Assembly: GCF_902859915.1 (NCBI RefSeq) | Contig: NZ_CADIKK010000012.1 | Location: forward strand, 62,001-126,000 | Origin: Paraburkholderia ultramafica | GTDB taxonomy: Bacteria > Pseudomonadota > Gammaproteobacteria > Burkholderiales > Burkholderiaceae | Length of the DNA: 64,000 nt | Reading direction: 5' to 3' | In this document: positions 8,291-16,393 of the stretch, piece after piece | Layout of the letters: each line of letters starts with the position of its first letter | Numbering within the stretch: the first letter of the stretch is position 1 | Made by a program: the position numbers and the translations under genes | The notes under the pieces: model-generated | Databases searched by the model: none | Told to the model about the DNA's origin: nothing | Seen by the model: only the letters and a program-made list of their open reading frames with translations

Positions 8291-9041
8291 GCTCGCTCCC
8301 CAGGTAAGCGTCGATCACAGCCGGGTTCGCGCGAATCTCGGCGGGTGTGCCCTCGGCGATTTTCTTGCCGTAGTTCAGCACCATGATGCGGTCCGCGAGC
8401 TTCATGATCATGTTCATCTTGTGTTCGACGAGGCACACCGTCACGCCGTGTTTCACCAGCTTGCGGATCAGCTCGGCGAGGCCCTCGGTCTCTTCCGGAT
8501 TCACGCCGCCGGCCGGTTCGTCGAGCAGCATCAGGCTCGGTTCGGTGGCGAGCGCCAGCGCGACGGCCGCGCGTTTGCGCTCTTCCTGCGAGATGTCGCC
8601 GGCCATCCTGGCGGCCATCGCCGACAGGCCGACGAAGTCGAGCGCCTCGCGCGCCTTGTCGCGGCAAATGCGTTCCTCGTGCTTCAGCCGCTGCGAATGC
8701 GTGAGCACGTCCCACAACCCGGAGCGCGTGCGCAGACGGTGGCCGACGATCAGGTTGTCGAGCACGCTGGCCCGGTCGAACAACGCGGTGGACTGGAACG
8801 TGCGCGCGACGCCGAGGCGCGCCATCTGATCGGCGCCGAGCTTCGTGACGTCGTGACCTTTGAAGCGGATGCGGCCCGAACTCGGCAGATGGGTGCCGCT
8901 GATCAGATTGAAGAAGGTGGTCTTGCCCGCGCCGTTCGGCCCGATGATCGCGTTGATCTTGCCGGCTTCGATGTGCGTGCTGACGTCGTCGACCGCGACG
9001 AGACCGCCGAAGCGCTTGCTGAGCGAGTCGATTTCAAGCAT
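8277..9041 (-). CDS. ABC transporter ATP-binding protein, LivG type
   Basis: A 254-residue ATPase with Walker A GPNGAGKTTFFNLISG near residue 35 and Walker B LMLLDEPAGGVNPEE. The ABC signature, normally LSGGQ or LSYGQ, reads DISQEERKRAAVALAL here, a variant I associate with a subset of LivG-like proteins in acid-uptake operons. It overlaps livM upstream by 8 nt and livF downstream by 14 nt. The protein would form the ATPase heterodimer with LivF at the cytoplasmic face of the importer. Confidence 0.9.
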   Translation of the reverse strand: MLEIDSLSKRFGGLVAVDDVSTHIEAGKINAIIGPNGAGKTTFFNLISGTHLPSSGRIRFKGHDVTKLGADQMARLGVARTFQSTALFDRASVLDNLIVGHRLRTRSGLWDVLTHSQRLKHEERICRDKAREALDFVGLSAMAARMAGDISQEERKRAAVALALATEPSLMLLDEPAGGVNPEETEGLAELIRKLVKHGVTVCLVEHKMNMIMKLADRIMVLNYGKKIAEGTPAEIRANPAVIDAYLGSEHAEV

Positions 9042-10044
9042 GACCGTCGCCTCCGGTGGGTTGCGGCCGGCGCGCGGCCATCCCGCTCGCCGGCGCCGAG
9101 CGTTGCGAGCGCCGGACCTTCCTCGCCAGATACAGACCGACGATCCCGTTGGGCAGGAAGATCACCAGCAGAATCAGGATCGGCCCGAACACGACGAAGC
9201 GGTACTCCTGCAGAAATTGCAGGTACTGCGTGAGCCACGGGATGATCAGCGCGCCGAGCAGCGGACCCGCGAGCGTGCCGATGCCGCCCACCAGCATGTA
9301 CATGGTCATGTCGAACGTGTGTTCGACGCCGGCGAGGTCCGGGCCGAGAAAGCGCACGGCGCCCGCATACAGTCCGCCCGCGAGCCCCGCATACACGACC
9401 GACAGCACGAAGGCCAGCACCTTGTTGCGCATCAGGTTGATGCCGAGCGACTGCGCGAGTCCGTCGCTATTGCGGATCGCCATGAAGGTTCGGCCGAGCA
9501 GCGAGTTGACGATGCGATGCATCAGCCACACGCCGAGCACCAGAAACGCGAACACCAGGTAATAGAGCGCGCGCGGACTCTCGAACGACACGAGGCCGAA
9601 ACCCGAGGGCGCCGGAATGCCGATGATGTCCGCCACGCCATGCGTGAGACCGTCCCATTTCTCGATGACGAGAAACATGATGTAGCCGACGCACAGCGTG
9701 AAGATCGAAAAGTAATGGCCGCGCAGACGCAGCGACACGAGCCCGACCAGCGCGCCGAGCACCGCGGCCACCACGCCGGACGCGATGAACGCGAGCCAGA
9801 ACGGCACCTGATGATCGACGGTCAGAATGCCGACCGTGTACGCGCCGACTGCCATGAAACTGCCGTGCGCGAGATTGAACTGCCCGGTGTAGCCGGTGAT
9901 CAGGTTCAGCCCGACGGTGGCCAGCGCGAAGATGTATGCGGTGGACATCACAGTCAGCATGTAGTCGTTGGTGGCGACGAAAGGAAACACCAGTCCGAGC
10001 ACGAACAGCAGCGTCCATCCCCGTTTGCCCTCGAATAATTTCAT
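9034..10044 (-). CDS. ABC transporter permease, LivM type
   Basis: A 336-residue membrane protein with about nine to ten hydrophobic segments and the family hallmarks GYTGQFNLAHGSFMAVGAY near residue 50 and MYMLVGGIGTLAGPLLGA in the C-terminal half, where the permease contacts the ATPases. It forms the transmembrane channel with LivH. Its ATG overlaps the livH stop codon, and its end overlaps livG, so the operon is tightly coupled. Confidence 0.9.
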   Translation of the reverse strand: MKLFEGKRGWTLLFVLGLVFPFVATNDYMLTVMSTAYIFALATVGLNLITGYTGQFNLAHGSFMAVGAYTVGILTVDHQVPFWLAFIASGVVAAVLGALVGLVSLRLRGHYFSIFTLCVGYIMFLVIEKWDGLTHGVADIIGIPAPSGFGLVSFESPRALYYLVFAFLVLGVWLMHRIVNSLLGRTFMAIRNSDGLAQSLGINLMRNKVLAFVLSVVYAGLAGGLYAGAVRFLGPDLAGVEHTFDMTMYMLVGGIGTLAGPLLGALIIPWLTQYLQFLQEYRFVVFGPILILLVIFLPNGIVGLYLARKVRRSQRSAPASGMAARRPQPTGGDGHA

Positions 10045-10910
10045 GATGCGCGCAGTTCCCTGGTGAAGAGCCCCTGAGGACGAACCGACAGAATCACCAC
10101 CAGCAGCACGAACGCGATGATGTCCTTGTAATCGGTTGAGATATAGAACGCGCCGAAGCTCTCCGCCATGCCGATGATCAGGCCGCCGACGATCGCGCCC
10201 GGCACGCTGCCCATGCCGCCGAGAATGATGATCACAAAGGCTTTCAGAATCACCAGCTGGCCCATGGCCGGATAGACCAGGTTGATCGGCGCGTAGAGCG
10301 TGGCGGCCACCGCGGCGAGCAGACCCGAGATGCCGAAGGTGAGCATGGTCACCTTGTTCGCGTCGATGCCCATCAGCGACGCGCCTTCACGGTCCTGCGC
10401 CATCGCGATGATGCTCGAGCCGATCACCGTGAATTTGAGGAACAGTTGCAGCAGCACCACCAGCGCGAACGCGGCGCCGATGATCAACAGGCGCTGCAAC
10501 GGCGCGCTCACGCCGCCCAACTCGACGATGCCCGCGTAAGGCGTGGGCATGCGGTGAAAATCGGCGCCCCAGATCGCCTGCGCGCCGGCTTCGAGAAACA
10601 GCAGCAGGCCGATCGCGGCGATCATCGGATGCAGTTCGGAGGACTTGCGCAGCGGATGGAACACCAGCCGCTCGGCGAGGATCGCGAGCACCGCGACCGC
10701 GAGGCCGGCCCCGATCATCGCGAGCCAGTAGTTGAGGCCGAGCCGGTTCATCAGGTAGAACGACACGAACGCGCCGACCATGTAGAACGCGCCGTGCGCA
10801 AAATTCGGCACCGCGAGAATGCCGTAGACCAGCGTGAGGCCGAGCGCGACGAGGCTGTAAATGCCGCCCAGGGTCAGCCCGTTGAGGACTTGCTGCAAAA
10901 ACATATCCAC
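10041..10910 (-). CDS. ABC transporter permease, LivH type
   Basis: A 289-residue integral membrane permease, the first gene of the importer operon. It begins QQVLNGLTLGGIYSLVALGL and carries VPNFAHGAFYMVGAF and VIIILGGMGSVPGAIVGG, typical LivH motifs. The start is a GTG at 10910 with GGAGGG nine nt upstream; the next in-frame ATG is two codons further in. A promoter with a TTCTGC-type operator lies about 190 nt upstream at 11097-11161, shared in orientation and layout with the porin promoter. Confidence 0.9.
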   Translation of the reverse strand: MDMFLQQVLNGLTLGGIYSLVALGLTLVYGILAVPNFAHGAFYMVGAFVSFYLMNRLGLNYWLAMIGAGLAVAVLAILAERLVFHPLRKSSELHPMIAAIGLLLFLEAGAQAIWGADFHRMPTPYAGIVELGGVSAPLQRLLIIGAAFALVVLLQLFLKFTVIGSSIIAMAQDREGASLMGIDANKVTMLTFGISGLLAAVAATLYAPINLVYPAMGQLVILKAFVIIILGGMGSVPGAIVGGLIIGMAESFGAFYISTDYKDIIAFVLLVVILSVRPQGLFTRELRAS

Positions 10911-11096
10911 GCTTTGACACCCTCCAACTAGGCACGTGGCGTGAGCGCGACCCTGGCTTCAGGGGAGGCCGCGCCAGGCGCCTGACTTGCGGACGGGACA
11001 ACAGCCGCTGCTCGAACCAGACGACGGTTGCCAACGGTTGAAAACACGCCTTTGCGGCGTAGACTTCTAAACGCGATATGCAGTGGTGCGGGAGAA

Positions 11097-11161
11097 ATTT
11101 GGCACGGGCGTTCGCTTTGCGTCAATAGGGTTTTGCATTTGCATGTTCTGCATTGCAGATT
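11097..11161 (-). promoter_or_regulatory. Promoter of the liv-type operon with upstream TTCTGC operator
   Basis: On the minus strand TTGACG (11120-11125) and CCAAAT (11097-11102) are 17 nt apart. The inverted repeat TCTGC-ATT-GCAGA (11147-11159) is centred near -62, the classic position for an activator that contacts the alpha subunit. The porin promoter at 13579-13640 has the same -35, spacer, -10 and operator arrangement. The rest of the 448-nt gap between livH and the aldolase gene holds nothing else I can identify. Confidence 0.6.
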
Positions 11162-11358
11162 ATTAGGGAAGTCACTTAGATGGCTGGCGACGCGCGTCGA
11201 CCGCTTCGATGCGCGTTGCGCGAATGCAGGGAGAGGCGCGCCTTGACTTGCATTCGGCCCGGATCGACGGCTTGCGAACAGTGCGGCATAGCGAGCACGC
11301 GCGTGCATCGCGAAGCGACTGTCCCCACGCAGTGTCTCTGCTCTCATCAAGGTCCCTC

Positions 11359-12126
11359 ATGAACTCCACACTCGACATTCCCAGTGTTCGCCAGATGGTG
11401 TCGCCAGAAGAGTGGCAAGTCCGCGTCGATCTCGCGGCCGCGTATCGGCTGGTCGCGCTGTTCGGTTGGGACGATCTGGTGTTCACGCATATTTCGGCGC
11501 GCGTGCCGGGGCACGAGCATGAGTTTCTGATCAACCCGTATGGGCTGTTCTTCGAGGAGATCACCGCGTCGAGTCTCGTCAAGGTGGATCATCAAGGACA
11601 CCCGGTCATGCCGACGCCGTTCGACGTGAATCCCGCCGGCTTCGTGATTCATAGCGCCGTGCACGAGGCGCGGCCCAACGTCAATTGCGTGCTGCATACG
11701 CATACGGCCTATGGCGCCGCCGTTGCCGCGCAACAGGACGGCTTGTTGCCTTTGTCGCAGCAAGCGGGCTTCGTGCTGACGAATCTCGCGTATCACGACT
11801 ACGAAGGTGTCGCGTTGCGTGACGCGGAGAAGGCGACGCTCGTCGCCGACCTCGGCAGCGCCAATTTCATGATGCTGCGTAATCATGGTTTGCTGACCTG
11901 TGGTCGTTCGGTCGCCGAAGCATTTCAGGCGATGTATCTGTTCGAAACGTCATGCCAGATTCAGATCCTTGCGCAGGCAGGCGGCAAACTGATCGAAGTG
12001 CCGCAATCGATCATCGCGACGATGGGCGAGCAGGCGCGCGAAGTGAGTAAAGGCAAGGGCGCCGATCTGGTGTGGCCGGGCTTGCTGCGCCGTCTGACGC
12101 GGCGCAACCCTGGCTTCGACCAGTAG
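11359..12126 (+). CDS. Class II aldolase/adducin domain protein
   Basis: A 255-residue cytosolic protein of the zinc-dependent class II aldolase/adducin family (araD/fucA type), which often act as aldolases, epimerases or decarboxylases. The metal-site histidines are visible in VLHTHTAYGAA and in the C-terminal MLRNHGLLTCG. ITASSLVKVD is another family motif. The in-frame start at 11209 would add 50 residues without family similarity; the ATG at 11359, with AAGG upstream, gives the usual length. It is divergent from the liv-type importer and convergent with the porin, so it may handle a metabolite of the same pathway. The true reaction cannot be deduced. Confidence 0.85.
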   Translation: MNSTLDIPSVRQMVSPEEWQVRVDLAAAYRLVALFGWDDLVFTHISARVPGHEHEFLINPYGLFFEEITASSLVKVDHQGHPVMPTPFDVNPAGFVIHSAVHEARPNVNCVLHTHTAYGAAVAAQQDGLLPLSQQAGFVLTNLAYHDYEGVALRDAEKATLVADLGSANFMMLRNHGLLTCGRSVAEAFQAMYLFETSCQIQILAQAGGKLIEVPQSIIATMGEQAREVSKGKGADLVWPGLLRRLTRRNPGFDQ

Positions 12127-12225
12127 GCAGCGACGCGAACGCGAATACGACCGCGCGCATCACGCTGCGCGCCGCTCATGCGGCGCATCGGCCTGCTGTG
12201 TCCGGCATCGGCTGGAACACCCCGG

Positions 12226-13317
12226 CTAGAACGTATGGCGGATGCCGACACTCGCACCGGCCGTCGTGCCGGTCGGGAGGTTCAGCGCGTTGTTGACCGA
12301 GAGCCCCGTGTGCATGCGGCCGTGATTGGTCACGAAGCCGACCTGCCCATACGTCAGGGTCGCCTTCGACAGCGAATACGTCAGCCCGGTCGACGCCAGC
12401 ACCGAATTGTTCGACGACTCGTTCGCGTCGCGCGTGACCCACACGCCCGCGTCGACGTTCAACGCCGGCGTGATGTGATAGCTCGCGCCGCCTGAATAGA
12501 CGCGATTGTTGAACGAACCCGCCACCTTGTACTGCACGTACGAGGCTTTCACCGTCAGATTGTTGAATACGTAGCTCGCGCCGAGCGCGCGGCCGTTGAA
12601 TTCGACCACGCTCGGCACCGGGATCGACGCCGCGCTGCCGCCGGGATTGCCGCTGTAGAGCGCGGCATCGACCGTCAACGAACCGAGGTGGTAGCGCAGG
12701 CTCGCCGAGTACTGGCGGCCCGCCTGGAAATCGCCGGCGGCGCCGCCGAGCGCCAGCAATGCGCTGGCCTGCAGCCCGGCAATTTCCGGCGACGTGTACG
12801 AAATGCCGTTGGGGTTGAACATGCCTGTCACATAGACGTTGTTCAGGTAGGTGATGAGACCGCTGCCGAAGTACGACATCTCGCGCGGGTCGAAGTCGTA
12901 CACCGCGAGGAAGAAGGGTGAGAACTGCAAGCCGGCCTTCACCGTGCCGTAGCGGCTGTTCACGCCGACCCAGGCCTGGCGGCCGAACAGGTTGCCGTTC
13001 GAATTGTCGAACCCGCCGTTGGCGACGCTGAAGCCGCTTTCGAGATCGAAGATCGCCCGCATGCCGCCGCCGAGATCTTCGGCGCCGCGCATGCCGAAGC
13101 GCGAGCCGGACAGGCCGCTGTCGGTGAACGAGTATTGATGGCCGGCGCTCTGGCCGTTTGCCGGGTTGAGCGTCTTGTTGGTATAGAGCAGCGACGCGTC
13201 GACGACACCATACAGCGTGACGCTGCTTTGCGCGTAAGCGCTCTGGGCCGGGCCCAGCGCGCACGCGCCCATCAATCCGAGAAAGACTCCAACCCTGTTG
13301 CGATGACTTGCCTGCAT
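12226..13317 (-). CDS. Gram-negative trimeric porin (OmpC/Opc-like)
   Basis: A 363-residue outer-membrane porin of the Burkholderia/Neisseria type (porin_4). The signal peptide ends near AYA (residue 29), the mature protein starts QSSVTLYGVVDAS, and it ends in the C-terminal phenylalanine (GIRHTF) needed for BAM assembly. Motifs GLSGSRFGMRGAEDLGGGMR and NLFGRQAWVGV are standard. The ATG at 13317 is chosen because AAGGAG precedes it and a signal peptide follows at once. Its promoter (13579-13640) matches the importer promoter, so it is probably the outer-membrane entry for the same substrate. The mRNA leader would be about 250 nt, unusually long. Confidence 0.92.
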   Translation of the reverse strand: MQASHRNRVGVFLGLMGACALGPAQSAYAQSSVTLYGVVDASLLYTNKTLNPANGQSAGHQYSFTDSGLSGSRFGMRGAEDLGGGMRAIFDLESGFSVANGGFDNSNGNLFGRQAWVGVNSRYGTVKAGLQFSPFFLAVYDFDPREMSYFGSGLITYLNNVYVTGMFNPNGISYTSPEIAGLQASALLALGGAAGDFQAGRQYSASLRYHLGSLTVDAALYSGNPGGSAASIPVPSVVEFNGRALGASYVFNNLTVKASYVQYKVAGSFNNRVYSGGASYHITPALNVDAGVWVTRDANESSNNSVLASTGLTYSLSKATLTYGQVGFVTNHGRMHTGLSVNNALNLPTGTTAGASVGIRHTF

Positions 13318-13578
13318 GCTGCGTGTCTCCTTGTTTTTGGAATCGAGTGAACTGGTGAAGTAGGTCTGGTGCTGCACGGTTCTGGCGATCTGTTGCGCGT
13401 TGCGTTCTTTCGATGGACGACAGCGAGCCGTCGCAATCTGATCAGGGATGCGAAATATCGGGTCTGCTGGTATGCGCCTGAGTTGAATGCGCGTCGCCTC
13501 GGGGTCTCCTGATTGCGGGGCGGGTCAGCGCTGGGGCACGCTCATCGATCGCGTGCTTGCGCACAGGATGCAGGCGCA

Positions 13579-13640
13579 ATTTGGCACGACCGTTCGTGCT
13601 GTGTCAACGGGAAAAATCATGGATTGGACTGCAATGCAGG
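13579..13640 (-). promoter_or_regulatory. Porin promoter with upstream TTCTGC-type operator
   Basis: On the minus strand TTGACA (13602-13607) and CCAAAT (13579-13584) are 17 nt apart, and CTGC-ATT-GCAG (13629-13639) is centred about 27 nt upstream of the -35. This repeats the layout found upstream of livH, including the block reading TTTGGCACG on the opposite strand. A second, perfect palindrome lies 127 bp further upstream. Confidence 0.6.
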
Positions 13641-13760
13641 CTTGAATAGGGAAAACACCTGGCGAGGGCTCCCAGCCTGAATTTTCAGATAAGCACTTGT
13701 AATAACGGGAAATAGTTCGATCGGTCGAGTTTGAATCTGTCCGCAATGAGCCATTTGATG

Positions 13761-13777
13761 GTTCTGCATAGCAGAAC
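13761..13777. promoter_or_regulatory. Perfect palindrome GTTCTGC-ATA-GCAGAAC
   Basis: This 17-nt palindrome is the best copy of the motif in the window. It lies in the 698-nt gap between the porin start and the small exported protein gene at 14016. It could be a distal operator cooperating with 13634, or a separate operator for the plus strand. Apart from the porin promoter and this site I see nothing defined in the gap; an open frame from 13731 to 14015 looks non-coding. Confidence 0.55.
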
Positions 13778-14015
13778 TAACGCCGGATTGGATCAGCGCC
13801 CGTTGCGTAAGGCTTGGTCATCTCCACCCCGTATCGCGAGTTGCAGCCGATTTTCCACCCCGCATTGCAACATCCGCTTGTTCAAATCGCGCAATTTGCC
13901 TGTAAGCTCTAACCGGCGAGTCCATGCCGAAGATCGCGTGTGGCTCGCCACGGTGGATAGAGATTCGCAGACAGGCTTCAATGCTATTGCCAACTTTCCA
14001 GAGGGGATATCAGAT

Positions 14016-14327
14016 ATGAAGAGCTTTGCCATTAAACGAATCATGCTCGGGGTTTCGGTCATCGCTTTGGTGGCAGGCAGTATTCCGTTTGCCGCCGCGC
14101 AGGACGCTAGCGAGGTCTCGGCTGCCCCACAAGGCAAGCCGAGCGGCGCGAAGCCGACCAAAGCCGAGCGCAAGGCGGCCCACAAGGAGGCCCGCGCGAA
14201 GAAGAACGCCGAGTTGAAGAAGCTCGAAGATGCAGGCTACCAGCCGGCCGCGAACGACCCGAACTATCCGAACAAGCTGCAGCAGGCGGAGAAGAAGGCC
14301 GGTGTGGGGGCAGCCGCAAGCCAGTAA
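14016..14327 (+). CDS. Small exported protein, DUF4148-like
   Basis: A 103-residue protein with a clear signal peptide (IMLGVSVIALVAGSIPFAAAQ) followed by a lysine/alanine-rich, probably helical stretch and the segment LKKLEDAGYQPAANDPNYPN. That last element (L-E-x-A-G-Y-x-P ... D-x-x-Y-P) is the hallmark of DUF4148 proteins, which are abundant in Burkholderia and have no known function. It would be periplasmic. The ATG at 14016 is chosen over an upstream in-frame start at 13731 because GAGGGG and a signal peptide mark it. Confidence 0.75.
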   Translation: MKSFAIKRIMLGVSVIALVAGSIPFAAAQDASEVSAAPQGKPSGAKPTKAERKAAHKEARAKKNAELKKLEDAGYQPAANDPNYPNKLQQAEKKAGVGAAASQ

Positions 14328-14371
14328 CCGATAGAAGAGAAGCAGACGCTCGGCGCGATGCAGTCCGGTTT

Positions 14372-14560
14372 TCAACGCGCGCCGGGCGTCTCGGCCAGCA
14401 AGTCGACGAACGCCTTGACCCGCGCGGTGATCTGTAACTGCTGCGAATACAGCGCGGAGATGTCCGCGCCCGGCGTGCGATAGTCGGGCAACAGATGGGC
14501 GAGCCGGCCAGCGGCGAGATACTCCGCGATATCCCACTCCGCCCGCATCAGAAAGTCGAG
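14372..14560 (-). pseudogene. LysR-type regulator remnant (C-terminal end only)
   Basis: The minus strand encodes RAEWDIAEYLAAGRLAHLLP, then DYRTPGADISALYSQ and ARVKAFVDLLAE, which is the characteristic end of LysR substrate-binding domains. No helix-turn-helix domain or effector-binding N-terminal half exists upstream. Beyond about 14560 the frame continues into sequence without similarity and then overlaps the end of the exported protein gene at 14637. It is a decayed fragment, probably left after a deletion. Confidence 0.7.
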
Positions 14561-14636
14561 TACGTTGCTGTCTGGCGCGGGCCTGCTTGCAACTCGTAGG
14601 CCGCGCGCCAATGCGATGGCGCCGACATGCGGCTCA

Positions 14637-14918
14637 TCAATGATCGAACAGCCGCGAGTTCTTGCCGACGAAATGCACGGCTGACGATTGCGACGATCCA
14701 GTACCAGGCGCACCGTAGCCCGAGTTATCGCTGTAGCCCGAGCTGTTGCGCGAAGACTGCTGATAACGCATGCCGGCCTCGTTGTTTTGCATGTGCTGCA
14801 TCGACGCAGCGGGCGCTGTCGCCGTGTCGTTCATCGGCGTATTCATTTGTTGCGCGAACGACAAGGTCGGGATAGCGACGATCGACGCGATGAGCATGAC
14901 ATGTCTGAGTACTTTCAT
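14637..14918 (-). CDS. Small exported protein of unknown function
   Basis: A 93-residue protein with a signal peptide (HVMLIASIVAIPTLSFAQQ, cleavage after FAQ or FA). The mature part is rich in Ser, Gly, Gln, Asn and Met, with MQHMQNNEAGM and GYSDNSGYGAPGTGSSQSS, and ends KNSRLFDH. It is likely a periplasmic or secreted small protein. I recognise no domain. The ATG at 14918 has a GGAG-like element upstream. The region 14994-15081 upstream carries a PmrA/QseB-like box and three 11-bp repeats, suggesting control by a two-component system. Confidence 0.6.
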   Translation of the reverse strand: MKVLRHVMLIASIVAIPTLSFAQQMNTPMNDTATAPAASMQHMQNNEAGMRYQQSSRNSSGYSDNSGYGAPGTGSSQSSAVHFVGKNSRLFDH

Positions 14919-14993
14919 GAGGATTCTCCGAGTGTGTGTTGAAGCCGCGCCAGCCTGTTCGGTCGATGCGTATGGACAGAATAAGCAGTCTTC

Positions 14994-15081
14994 CTTAACT
15001 TCTCCTTAGCGGGGATATCACGCACCGATCTGTTTTTCGACGCATCGAAACGACACCGAAATGACATCGAAATGACATGAC
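14994..15081 (-). promoter_or_regulatory. PmrA/QseB-like box and triple 11-bp direct repeat
   Basis: On the plus strand CTTAA (14994-14998) and CTTAG (15005-15009) are offset by 11 bp, close to the CTTAA-N6-CTTAA box of PmrA/QseB response regulators. Further out, ATCGAAACGAC, ACCGAAATGAC and ATCGAAATGAC lie head to tail (15044-15076), followed by a partial unit. On the minus strand the units read TGTCATTTCGA, resembling the TGTCA half-sites of PhoB-like proteins. They probably serve the exported protein gene at 14918. The 11-bp phasing is observed; the regulators are inferred. The rest of this 291-nt gap is unremarkable. Confidence 0.4.
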
Positions 15082-15209
15082 ACACGTACTGAACGGTGAT
15101 GAGAACAGCAGGCGTTCTCGCTCGAGACGTGCTTTCGGGGCTTTACGATTGCTGTGCCTGAATCAGTTACGATTTGAGGTGAGCAAAGCGACCGGCAGGG
15201 GGCGTCACC

Positions 15210-16340
15210 ATGGCAACACGGCATGAAGTCAAGCGCTACAAGGCGAATCTCTCCGACGAGCTTCATAGCGCCGCGCTGTATGAGGCGCTCGCGAGGGTCG
15301 AGAAAGACGACACCCGCAAGCAGGTCTACAACGACCTTGCCCAATCCGAGCGCGAACATGCGCAGGTGTGGGCCAACAAGCTGAGGGCCAACGGGGTTCG
15401 GCCGAAGGGCTCGGGCCATGCGGTGAAAACGCGCCTGATGAAAGGGCTGGTCCACGTGTTCGGCGCGGACTTCGTGCTGCCCACGCTCGCCGCGGCCGAA
15501 TACGCGGACCGCAATAAATATCACGGGCAACCGGACGCGGGCCGCATGTCGGCCGACGAGCATCATCACGCGGCCGTGGTGCAGAAGCTGGCGCGCGGCG
15601 GGGGCGATCCGAACCTGTCGCAAGGCGCGCGGATCGCCGCGGCGGAGACGTGGCACCAGGGCGCGTCGTCAGGCAACGATCTGCGCGCCGCCGTGCTCGG
15701 CGCCAACGACGGCCTCGTGTCGAACTTCTGCCTGATCATGGGCGTGGCCGGCGCGGGCACCGGCAACAAGGCCATTTTGCTGACGGGGCTGGCCGGGCTG
15801 ATCGCCGGCGCGTGCTCGATGGCGCTCGGCGAGTGGCTGTCGGTGACGAATGCGCGCGAACTGGCCAGCACCCAGATCGCCAAAGAGGCGCAGGAGCTGG
15901 AAGAACAGCCGGAAGCGGAAGAGCACGAGCTCGCCTTGATCTATCGCGCGAAGGGGCTCGACGCGAGCGAGGCCAAACTCGTGGCCTCGCAAATGATGCG
16001 CGACAAGGACAAGGCGCTCGACACGCTGACGCGCGAAGAACTCGGGCTCGACCCCGCTGAGCTGGGCGGCAATCCGTGGTCGGCGGCGGGGGTGTCGTTT
16101 TGCCTGTTCTCGGTCGGCGCGATTTTTCCGGTGATGCCGTTTCTGTGGACCCACGGCTTCAGCGCGATCGTCCAATGTATCGCGTTGAGCATGCTTGCGC
16201 TGGCTTCGATCGGCGTGTTCACGTCGCTCTTCAATGGGCGCAGCGCCGGGTTCTCGGCGCTGCGGCAGATCATCATCGGTCTGATCGCCGCGGCGTTCAC
16301 ATTCGGCGTGGGGCGGCTATTGGGCGTGTCGATCTCGTGA
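15210..16340 (+). CDS. mbfA: Membrane-bound ferritin-like iron exporter (MbfA family; erythrin-VIT1 fusion)
   Basis: A 376-residue two-domain protein. Residues 1 to about 140 form a ferritin-like helical domain with the metal ligands in DELHSAALYEALARVEKD, SEREHAQVW and DEHHHAA. Residues about 155-376 are a VIT1/CCC1 transporter domain, recognisable from AVLGANDGLVSNFCLIMGVAGA and MALGEWLSVTNARE, with five likely membrane segments. In alphaproteobacteria MbfA exports iron and protects against peroxide. The domain order here is the same, so export of Fe2+ or Mn2+ is the best guess. It is a single-gene unit. Confidence 0.85.
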   Translation: MATRHEVKRYKANLSDELHSAALYEALARVEKDDTRKQVYNDLAQSEREHAQVWANKLRANGVRPKGSGHAVKTRLMKGLVHVFGADFVLPTLAAAEYADRNKYHGQPDAGRMSADEHHHAAVVQKLARGGGDPNLSQGARIAAAETWHQGASSGNDLRAAVLGANDGLVSNFCLIMGVAGAGTGNKAILLTGLAGLIAGACSMALGEWLSVTNARELASTQIAKEAQELEEQPEAEEHELALIYRAKGLDASEAKLVASQMMRDKDKALDTLTREELGLDPAELGGNPWSAAGVSFCLFSVGAIFPVMPFLWTHGFSAIVQCIALSMLALASIGVFTSLFNGRSAGFSALRQIIIGLIAAAFTFGVGRLLGVSIS

Positions 16341-16393
16341 TCGCGGGCGCGGCGCTGGCGGCAGCGCCGCATGCCGCCGCCAATGCAGATGTG

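Noticed and set aside
11098..11116. A possible sigma-54 promoter TTGGCACG-N4-TTCG on the plus strand here and at 13581
   Set aside because: The -12 element reads CG where sigma-54 needs GC, at both places. The minus-strand sigma-70 reading (TTGAC, 17 nt, CCAAAT) explains the conservation better and fits the genes.
12169..12186. GCGCCGC-TCAT-GCGGCGC hairpin between the aldolase and porin genes as a terminator
   Set aside because: The stem is good but no T-run follows on either strand, so it could be an incidental GC-rich palindrome.
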